A stretch of DNA of 64,000 bases from Candidatus Methanoplasma sp. (lineage in GTDB: Archaea > Thermoplasmatota > Thermoplasmata > Methanomassiliicoccales > Methanomethylophilaceae): positions 272,001 to 336,000 of the forward strand of contig JAIRPP010000008.1 of assembly GCA_031256955.1 (NCBI GenBank), in the 5' to 3' direction. Below the pieces are notes generated by a model. It was not told the DNA's origin. It ran no database searches and worked only from the letters and a program-made list of their open reading frames with translations. Position 1 is the first letter of the stretch; every line of letters begins with the position of its first letter. A program made the position numbers and the translations under genes. Shown piece by piece: positions 58,170-64,000 of this stretch.

Positions 58170-58535
58170 ATGGCAGGCATGAGGGGCGTGAACCCGCGCC
58201 AGATGCAACAGGCTATGCGGAAGATGGGGATCAAGCAGACCAGCGTCGCCGACGTGATCGAGGTCGTCATAAGGACGAGGTCCAACGAGATCGTGATCCC
58301 GGGCGCAGACGTCGTGTGCGTGGACATGCAGGGCAGCAGGAGCTATCAGATCTCCGGGGCGGAGCACGTGCGCCCGCTGGGGTCCGCCCCGCAGGACGCG
58401 GGGCCCGCGTTCCCCGAGGAGGACGTGAGCCTGGTGATGTCGCAGACGGGCTGCGACAGGGACGCGGCGCTGAAGGCGCTGGACGCGGCCGGCGGCCAGC
58501 CCGCGGAAGCCATACTCAGCATCATGACGGGGTGA
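58170..58535 (+). CDS. nac: Nascent polypeptide-associated complex protein
   Basis: A 121-residue archaeal NAC, which forms homodimers at the ribosomal exit. The NAC domain (VNPRQMQQAMRKMGIKQTSVADVIEVVI, then GADVVCVDMQG) is followed by an acidic linker and a C-terminal UBA domain (DVSLVMSQTGCDRDAALKAL, then AILSIM). GGAGGCTCC lies just before the ATG. It is 5 bp before hypC. Confidence 0.93.
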   Translation: MAGMRGVNPRQMQQAMRKMGIKQTSVADVIEVVIRTRSNEIVIPGADVVCVDMQGSRSYQISGAEHVRPLGSAPQDAGPAFPEEDVSLVMSQTGCDRDAALKALDAAGGQPAEAILSIMTG

Positions 58536-58540
58536 ATCGC

Positions 58541-58783
58541 ATGTGCCTCGCGGTTCCCGGGAAGATAATACGCATCGACGGCAGCGACGGGCAGATCGAC
58601 TTCGGGGGCGTGGTCCGCAGGGCGAACATGTCCCTCGTCGAGGCGAAGGTCGGCGACTGGGCGGTGGTGCACGCCGGGTTCGCCATCGAGATCATGGACG
58701 AGGCCGAGGCGGAGGAGACGATACGCCTTTGGAACGAGGTCCTCGACAGCGACAAGGCGGGCCGCGAGGGAAGTTTGAGATAA
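58541..58783 (+). CDS. hypC: Hydrogenase maturation chaperone HypC/HupF
   Basis: An 80-residue protein. The N-terminal MCLAVPGKII contains the essential Cys2 that binds the Fe(CN)2CO unit during NiFe-hydrogenase assembly. DFGGVVRRANMSLVEAKVGDWAVVHAGFAIEIMDE follows as in the family. I start at the ATG at 58541; the longer track ORF is inside nac. It ends in TAA. No other hyp or hydrogenase gene is in the window. Confidence 0.93.
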   Translation: MCLAVPGKIIRIDGSDGQIDFGGVVRRANMSLVEAKVGDWAVVHAGFAIEIMDEAEAEETIRLWNEVLDSDKAGREGSLR

Positions 58784-58785
58784 AT

Positions 58786-58793
58786 TTATATAC
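58786..58793 (+). promoter_or_regulatory. TATA box of 5S rRNA
   Basis: AATTTATATA-type box directly after hypC, about 25 bp before the predicted 5' end of 5S rRNA. Confidence 0.65.
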
Positions 58794-58813
58794 TTTGTAT
58801 GTATGGCAGGAAT

Positions 58814-58939
58814 TGGTCTGACGGCCATAGCGGCGGGGAAACACCCGGTCCCATTCCGAACCCGGCAGTAAAGTCCGCCCGCGTACCTGTCTGTACTGTA
58901 TTGCGCAAGCGTACGGGAACTCAGGCACGCTGTCAACCA
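58814..58939 (+). rRNA. rrf: 5S ribosomal RNA (orphan)
   Basis: The core GGCCATAGCGGCGGGGAAAC and CCCGGTCCCATTCCGAACCC are unmistakable 5S rRNA. The ends pair as TGGT with ACCA and TGACGGC with GCTGTCA, leaving one bulged C, which sets the limits at 58814 and 58939. A TATA box lies ~25 bp upstream and a T-rich stretch follows. No 16S or 23S gene is nearby, so this 5S gene is transcribed alone, as is known for Thermoplasmata. Confidence 0.95.
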
Positions 58940-58960
58940 CTTTTCATTTTCTCTCTCCCA
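58940..58960 (+). terminator. T-rich terminator of 5S rRNA
   Basis: CTTTTCATTTTCTCTCTC directly after the 5S 3' end. Confidence 0.5.
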
Positions 58961-58997
58961 GCTTGCTCTGCGCCCTGTATCGCGCACGCGACGCTTT

Positions 58998-59033
58998 GAA
59001 AGAAAAACAAAGGGCCGCCCGCGAACGGGCGGC
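58998..59033 (-). terminator. Terminator of the 59051-61141 gene
   Basis: On the minus strand GCCGCCC-GTTCGC-GGGCGGC is followed by CTTTGTTTTTCTTTC, just past the stop codon. Confidence 0.65.
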
Positions 59034-59050
59034 GTTTGGATCCAGCACGG

Positions 59051-61141
59051 TCAGCGCGGCTCGTCCCAGCTAACCGGGCACGGGTCCGGGTTCCATCCCG
59101 GATCCCATCCCGGCGCGGGCCCCGACGCCCCCGCGCGGATGGACAGGCTGGGACAGAACTGGAACGCGTTCCTGCCCATGACGGTCACGCCCGCGGGGAT
59201 GTATATGTCCGTCAAGGCGGAGCAGCCCTCGAACGCCTGGTACTCTATGGATCTGACCGTGTCCGGGATCGAGACGCCGTCGAGGACCCAGCAGTTTCTG
59301 AACGCCATCATCCCGATCTCCTCCACGCCGTCGGCGATGGTGACGGTCGCGAGCTTGTTGCATTCCTCGAACGCCCAATCCCCGATGCGCTTCAGGGTGT
59401 AGGGGATGGTCGCGCTGACGAGCTCTTGGCAGCAGTAGAACACGTTGGTGCCCATCTCCTCCACGCCGACCGGGATGTCGATCGATGTCAGGGAGGTGCA
59501 CATCACGAACGCGGCGTCCCCGATGCGCTTCAGGGACCCGGGCAGAGTCACGCCGTCGAGGGCCCAGCAGTTGTCGAACGCGTTTTCCCCTATCTCCTCC
59601 AGGCCGCGGCCCAGGGTCAGGTTGGAAAGGGAATGGCATTCGTAGAACGCGGAGTTTCCGATGACCGTCACGGTGTCGGGGATCTTCGCGCTGACGAGCT
59701 CTTCGCACCTGTTGAACGCCTCCTGCCCGATCTCGGTCACGCCGTCGGGTATGTCTATGCTGGCGAGAGCCCAGCAATTCGAGAACGCCAGATCGCCTAT
59801 CTTCGTGATTCCTGCGCCCAAGCCGGCGCTCTTCAGCTCGTTGCAGTCTTTGAAGGCCCCTTCCGGGATCTCGGTCACGCCGTCCGGGATGGATACGCCC
59901 GTGAGCTCTTCGCACATGCTGAACGCATACTCCCCGATGCTGACCAAGCTGTCGGGCAGATCTACGCTGACCATCTCCAAGCATGCCCAGAACGCGCTGT
60001 CCCCTATGTGCGTCACGCCGTCAGGGACGGATACGGCCTGTATCTCGCAGGCGTAAAACGCATCTTCGCCTATGATCCGCAGGGTGCGGGGCAGGCGGAT
60101 CTCCTTCAGCGTGTCCTCGTCGTAGAACGCTCTGTACGCTATGGATTCGACCTCCATCCCAAGACGGTATTCCGGTATGGATATCGATGGCTCGCCGGAC
60201 GCGCTCCCGACGGAGACCTCCAGCTTCCCGGGGGAGGTCTCCGCGTAGGCCAGACCCGCGGTGCCCAGCCAGAGCGCGTAGAGGCTCACCCTCCCCGAGT
60301 GGGGCCAGGACTGCCCGCTCTGCGGGATCGGAGTCACGTTGTCCGCCGCGGCGGACCCCGCCGCAGAGTTCACCCCGCCCGGCATCAGGAACCATCCGCC
60401 GAAGGAGTAGCCCGACCTGGTCGGGGCCGGGAGCGAGAACGGGTCGCCCTGCTCGAAGCCGTCCGTCGCGCGGGAGTCCCCGCCGTCCGCCCACTGGTAG
60501 TCGTACGCGACCGTGACCCTCTGGTCCCAGCCGGCGTAGAGGGTAGTATTGCTGTACACGAGGTCGAGCTGGAAGCTCCAGGGGTTCCTGCACCCCCTCT
60601 CCTTGTACCATCCCTTGAAGTCGTAACCCGTCCGCGTCGGCTGAGCCGGCTCGGATATGGCAGACCCCTCGGTCGCGGCGACGCTTGGAACGGGCGATCC
60701 GCCCATGCTGTCGAACGCGACCTCGTACGTCTCGTAGGGGTCTCCCCCCTCGACGTTCCCTCCGGAGTCTATTATGCACCACTTGGCGTACAGGGTCATG
60801 TCCCCCACGACGGCGTCCGTGGCGAAGTCCCACTCGTTGACGCATTCCGGCTCCCTGTGCCACTCGTCGAAGGCGTAGCCGTCCTTCTCCGGCGGCCTGG
60901 GCGCATGGATCTTCTCGTTGTACCCGGCGGTCTCCGAGCCCACCGCGGTCCCGCCCTGGCTGTCGAAACGGACGGTGTACCTCTCCCCCGATCCGCCTCC
61001 GCCGTCTCCCCCGCCTATGGGCCCGTCCTCTCCGCCGGATCCGCCCGAGAGCGCGATCCACGCGCCGCACGCGACAGCCGCGACGAGCAGCAGCGACAGG
61101 GCGGCGATCAGCCTCTTGTTTCCCCCTTTTTCTCCCCTCAT
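59051..61141 (-). CDS. Surface protein: N-terminal anchor, B-repeats, ~15 BspA leucine-rich repeats
   Basis: 696 residues. The N-terminal RLIAALSLLLVAAVACGAWIAL is a signal anchor; its AVAC-G could also be read as a lipobox, so a lipid anchor is possible. A short Gly-rich spacer follows. Two clear InlB-type repeats and one degenerate repeat (residues ~55-290) come next, then about 15 leucine-rich repeats of 22-23 residues. The last repeat leads to a short Trp/Pro-rich tail. Likely an outward-facing adhesin. An SD-like AAGGGGGG precedes the ATG. A terminator follows the stop. Confidence 0.8.
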   Translation of the reverse strand: MRGEKGGNKRLIAALSLLLVAAVACGAWIALSGGSGGEDGPIGGGDGGGGSGERYTVRFDSQGGTAVGSETAGYNEKIHAPRPPEKDGYAFDEWHREPECVNEWDFATDAVVGDMTLYAKWCIIDSGGNVEGGDPYETYEVAFDSMGGSPVPSVAATEGSAISEPAQPTRTGYDFKGWYKERGCRNPWSFQLDLVYSNTTLYAGWDQRVTVAYDYQWADGGDSRATDGFEQGDPFSLPAPTRSGYSFGGWFLMPGGVNSAAGSAAADNVTPIPQSGQSWPHSGRVSLYALWLGTAGLAYAETSPGKLEVSVGSASGEPSISIPEYRLGMEVESIAYRAFYDEDTLKEIRLPRTLRIIGEDAFYACEIQAVSVPDGVTHIGDSAFWACLEMVSVDLPDSLVSIGEYAFSMCEELTGVSIPDGVTEIPEGAFKDCNELKSAGLGAGITKIGDLAFSNCWALASIDIPDGVTEIGQEAFNRCEELVSAKIPDTVTVIGNSAFYECHSLSNLTLGRGLEEIGENAFDNCWALDGVTLPGSLKRIGDAAFVMCTSLTSIDIPVGVEEMGTNVFYCCQELVSATIPYTLKRIGDWAFEECNKLATVTIADGVEEIGMMAFRNCWVLDGVSIPDTVRSIEYQAFEGCSALTDIYIPAGVTVMGRNAFQFCPSLSIRAGASGPAPGWDPGWNPDPCPVSWDEPR

Positions 61142-61318
61142 TGAAAAACCCCCCTTTGAAATGAACGGATATGCACCAGCATATCGGCTTATTATGCTTT
61201 GCCCGCGCCAGATCCCGGAGGGTGGATGGGGTATGGCTCCGGATAGCTATGAGAAAAAGACGGGTCGCCGGGTTCCCCCGGCGGCCCTGGGAAGAGGTTT
61301 AGACCCCGAGCGGAAGCC

Positions 61319-64000
61319 TCACGGAGACTGGTTCCAAACGACCGTGTGAGCGTCCCGGTCCCAGTCCTGGTTCCAGCCAGGCTGCGGGCCTGTAGCCTGC
61401 GCCCGGATGACCAAACCTGACCAGCATCCGTCGAACACGCTCGACCCCATATTCTCCACGCTCGCGGGTATGAACACCGAGACGAGGCCTGTTTTCTGGA
61501 ACGCGTAGTTCCCTATGGTCTTCACGGTGCCGGGTATGTTCACCGAAGCCAGGCGGGTGCATCCCAGGAACGCGGATGTGCCGATCTCCTCCACGCCGTC
61601 GCCGATGGTCGCGCTCCTCAGGTTCAAGCATTTTCTAAACGCGCTGACGCCTATGGCCTTCACGGTGCCGGGTATGTCCACGCTGGCTATGGCGCACTCT
61701 AGGAACGCCTGGTCGCCTATGCGCTCCAGGCCGCTGTTCAGAGTCACGCTGCTGAGCGCGGAGCAGTACCGGAACGCGGCGTTGCCTATGGTCTTCACGG
61801 TGCCGGGTATGTCCACGCTGGCCATGGCGCACATTTGGAACGCATTGTCGCCTATGCTTTCCAGGCCACTGTTCAGAGACACTGTCGCGAGCGAGGAGCA
61901 ACCCGAGAACGCATCCGCGCCTATGAACTTCACGCTCCCGGGCATGGACACGCCCTTCAGTTTGGAGCAGGTTTGGAACGCCTCGTTGCCTATCGTCTCT
62001 ACGCCGCTGTTCAGAGTGACCGTCTCCATCTTGGAGCAGCCGAGGAACGCCGACGGGCCTATGAGCTTCACGCTCCCGGGTATGGTGACGCTCGGCAGAG
62101 ATGTGCAGCCCTTGAACATGCTTATGCCGATCATCGGGACTCCGTCCTCGATGACCAGGGTCTTGAGGCTGGTGCATATCATGAACACTTCCGATTGGAT
62201 CATTGTCACGGTCCGGGGTATGGTCACGCCGGTCAGGGAGGCGCAATCGTAGAAGGCTTTCCCGCCGAGTATCTCCAGGCCGGTCGCCAGAGAGAGGCTC
62301 GACATCTGGGCGCAGCCCTCGAACGCGCTGGAGCCGATGGTCTTCACGGTGCCGGGTATGGATACGCCCGATAGGGACGTGCACTCCTTGAACGCCGACG
62401 CGCCTATAGCTGCCGTCCCCGAGTTCAGGGTCAGGCTCTTGAGGCCCGTGCATCCCTGGAACGCATAGCCTTCGATAGTCTTGACGCTCCCGGGTATGTC
62501 CACGGCCGGGAGGCTGGCGCATCTGCAGAACGCGGAGGTTCCGATCGATCCGACTCCGCTCTCGATGACCAGGGTCTTCATGTCCTTACAGTCTATGAAG
62601 GCCTGCTCCCCTATGGTCTTCACGGTGCCGGGTATGGATACGCCCGTCAAAGACGTGCATCCGGCGAACGCGCTGTCCCCTATTTGTTTGGTGCCGCTGT
62701 TCAGGGTCAGGCTCTTGAGGCCCGTGCATCCCTGGAACGAACCTTTCCCTATCTTCTCGACGCTCCCGGGTATGTCCACAGCCGAGATGCTGGCGCATAG
62801 AGCGAACGAATACGTGCCTAGAACCTCCAGGTTCCTGGGCAGATCGATGCCGTTCAATTTAGAGCACCCGTGGAACGCGAACACGCTTATGACGCGGACG
62901 CTATCTGGTATCTTCGCTGTCGAGAGGCCCGTGCATCCGTAGAACGCGCCCGTTTCTATGGATCTGACCGTGTCCGGGATGTGCGCCTCCGTGACCCCTG
63001 TCTCGCCATAGAACGCGCTGTTCAAGATGGATGTGACCTTCAGGCCCAGATAGTATTCCGGTATGACGACCGCGCCCGAGAGGGTGGCCGTCTTGGACTT
63101 GAGCCCGCACTCGCCTGCCGGGAAATTGTCCGAGCGGTACTCCAGCCCGCCGGTCCCGAGCCAATGGGCGTACAGGACCATGTCCTTCTCGTACGGCCAG
63201 GCGTCTCCGTTCCGGAGCGCCGGCGCGATGTTGTCGGGAGACACGCTTCCGGTGGCGAAGTTGACTCCGCCTACCATTAGGTACCACCCGCCGAAGACGT
63301 ACGGGGACCTCTCGGGCGCCGGGAGCGGGAACTGGTCTCCCACGATGACTTTAATCGTCGCCGGTCCGGAAACCGCGGCCCTCTGGTAGTCGAAGGTGAG
63401 GGTGTACTCGTTCGCCCATTTGGCGTACAGGGTCACGTCGCTATCCACGCGGTCGGAAGAGAAATCCCACGCGTTGGAGCATGAGGGCTCCTTGAACCAT
63501 CCGCGGAAGTGGGCGTTGGCCTTGGTCGGGTCCGACGGCGCGGAGATCTTGGATCCCTTCTGCGCGGTCACGCTCGAGACCGGGGTGCCGCCCTGCGTGT
63601 CAAATGATACCGTGAACTGAGTCTGGCTTCCACCGCCAGTGTTGCCACCGCCGGTACCAGAGCCTCCTCCGGTGTTTCCGCCATTACCGCCAGTGTTGCC
63701 ACCGCCAGTGTTGCCACCGTTACCGGAGCCTCCGCCGGTGTTTCCGCCACCGTTACCGGAGCCTCCGCCAGTGTTGCCACCGTTGCCGCCGGTGTTTCCG
63801 CCGCCGGTGCCGGAGCCTCCGTTGCCCGATCCTGATCCGGATCCTCCATTGCCGGAGCCTTCTCCGTTCCCGGATCCTCCTGAGGCTTCGCCTTCGGAGA
63901 TCCATTTGGCGTACAGGGTCATGTCGCCCTCGACGCAGTCGATCGCGAAATTCCAACGGTTGGCGAGATCGGTCTCCCTGAACCATCCGTCGAAGACGTA
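61319..64000 (-). CDS. Surface protein with Gly/Asn linker and ~24 leucine-rich repeats (5' end outside window)
   Basis: The frame is open to the right edge, with FDGWF and TLYAKW of a preceding B-repeat encoded at 63904-64000, so the track start at 63922 is internal. After that repeat comes a ~90-residue Gly/Asn/Ser/Thr linker, another B-repeat, a degenerate B-repeat and ~24 leucine-rich repeats. Many of these alternate as TLNSG-type and IPGTVKTIG-type, making a 46-residue double unit. The C-terminus resembles the other two surface proteins. No C-terminal anchor is visible. Probably an adhesin; tandem with the 59051 gene. Confidence 0.8.
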   Translation of the reverse strand, partial: YVFDGWFRETDLANRWNFAIDCVEGDMTLYAKWISEGEASGGSGNGEGSGNGGSGSGSGNGGSGTGGGNTGGNGGNTGGGSGNGGGNTGGGSGNGGNTGGGNTGGNGGNTGGGSGTGGGNTGGGSQTQFTVSFDTQGGTPVSSVTAQKGSKISAPSDPTKANAHFRGWFKEPSCSNAWDFSSDRVDSDVTLYAKWANEYTLTFDYQRAAVSGPATIKVIVGDQFPLPAPERSPYVFGGWYLMVGGVNFATGSVSPDNIAPALRNGDAWPYEKDMVLYAHWLGTGGLEYRSDNFPAGECGLKSKTATLSGAVVIPEYYLGLKVTSILNSAFYGETGVTEAHIPDTVRSIETGAFYGCTGLSTAKIPDSVRVISVFAFHGCSKLNGIDLPRNLEVLGTYSFALCASISAVDIPGSVEKIGKGSFQGCTGLKSLTLNSGTKQIGDSAFAGCTSLTGVSIPGTVKTIGEQAFIDCKDMKTLVIESGVGSIGTSAFCRCASLPAVDIPGSVKTIEGYAFQGCTGLKSLTLNSGTAAIGASAFKECTSLSGVSIPGTVKTIGSSAFEGCAQMSSLSLATGLEILGGKAFYDCASLTGVTIPRTVTMIQSEVFMICTSLKTLVIEDGVPMIGISMFKGCTSLPSVTIPGSVKLIGPSAFLGCSKMETVTLNSGVETIGNEAFQTCSKLKGVSMPGSVKFIGADAFSGCSSLATVSLNSGLESIGDNAFQMCAMASVDIPGTVKTIGNAAFRYCSALSSVTLNSGLERIGDQAFLECAIASVDIPGTVKAIGVSAFRKCLNLRSATIGDGVEEIGTSAFLGCTRLASVNIPGTVKTIGNYAFQKTGLVSVFIPASVENMGSSVFDGCWSGLVIRAQATGPQPGWNQDWDRDAHTVVWNQSP
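63629..63890 (-). repeat. Minisatellite encoding Gly/Asn/Ser/Thr linker
   Basis: In-frame repeats of units such as CCGCCAGTGTTGCCACC and CCGCCGGTGTTTCCGCC (plus strand), all multiples of three bases. They encode GGxTGGN/GGSGN-type units. The array can change length by slippage or recombination without breaking the frame. Confidence 0.8.

Noticed and set aside
58814-58939. Coding reading of the ORFs over the 5S region (58799-58999, 58692-58940)
   Set aside because: The 5S rRNA sequence is unmistakable and these ORFs are incidental.
59051-61141. Internalin-type virulence protein
   Set aside because: The InlB-like B-repeat and BspA repeats are widespread in gut microbes and archaea. They support a surface role but not virulence.
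63600-63900. CRISPR array
   Set aside because: The repeats are contiguous, in frame and encode a Gly-rich linker; there are no unique spacers. No other CRISPR-like array was seen in the window.

Overview
The window is archaeal and most likely from a gut-type member of the Methanomassiliicoccales (Thermoplasmatota), inferred from content because no search was possible. Direct signs of an archaeon are the complete archaeal S10-spc ribosomal operon with eS4, eL32, eL19, SUI1 and an RNase P protein, plus aRF1, archaeal MAT, PurP, MptA, RaSEA, DtdA, NAC and a Cbf5-type TruB. Many genes have a TATA box 25-30 bp before the start codon, which points to leaderless mRNAs. DNA is GC-rich and TGA is the dominant stop. 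I found no TAG stop in any gene called here, as expected of a lineage that reads UAG as pyrrolysine. The BspA/InlB-type surface proteins fit a host-associated life.

Layout. 1-1.5 kb: 3' end of a surface protein and a small membrane protein. 1.6-6.5 kb: tRNA-Val, a small Cys protein, RNase Z, an HTH-CBS regulator, SAM synthetase with a downstream winged-helix protein, and a TIM-barrel protein. 6.6-11.5 kb: an accessory island of related membrane proteins sharing a PGLGHxYxG motif, including a tandem A-B/A-B duplication and an inverted B copy. 11.5-25.6 kb: housekeeping genes (purP, a lipoate ligase-like protein, argS, prf1, pyrH, dtdA, pheS, trpS) mixed with unknown membrane proteins. 25.7-41.3 kb: a minus-strand operon from uL3 to uL15, then secY, DUF106, cmk and truB. 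41.5-47.2 kb: DUF5611, RaSEA, an FAD disulfide reductase, a TPD nuclease-like protein, mptA, rnhB and an SCP2 protein. 47.17-47.69 kb: a non-coding stretch with two tandem copies of a three-stem structure whose loops carry G13 and G16 tracts, followed by initiator tRNA-Met. 47.8-55 kb: a TPR protein, gatCAB facing a bacterial-type AspRS, an Lrp regulator and AlaX. 55.1-64 kb: three large B-repeat/leucine-rich surface proteins surrounding nac, hypC and an orphan 5S rRNA gene.

How the parts work together. The largest theme is translation: ribosomal proteins, 5S rRNA, two tRNAs, four aminoacyl-tRNA synthetases, two tRNA-proofreading proteins (DtdA, AlaX), a release factor, tRNA processing or modification enzymes (RNase Z, RNase P protein, TruB, RaSEA), Sec export (SecY, DUF106) and NAC. 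GatCAB beside an AspRS carrying non-discriminating-type residues suggests Asn-tRNA is made by transamidation. The accessory theme is the cell surface: repeat-rich adhesin-like proteins and the duplicated membrane-protein island. The least explained items are the tandem G-loop structured element and the A/B membrane family.
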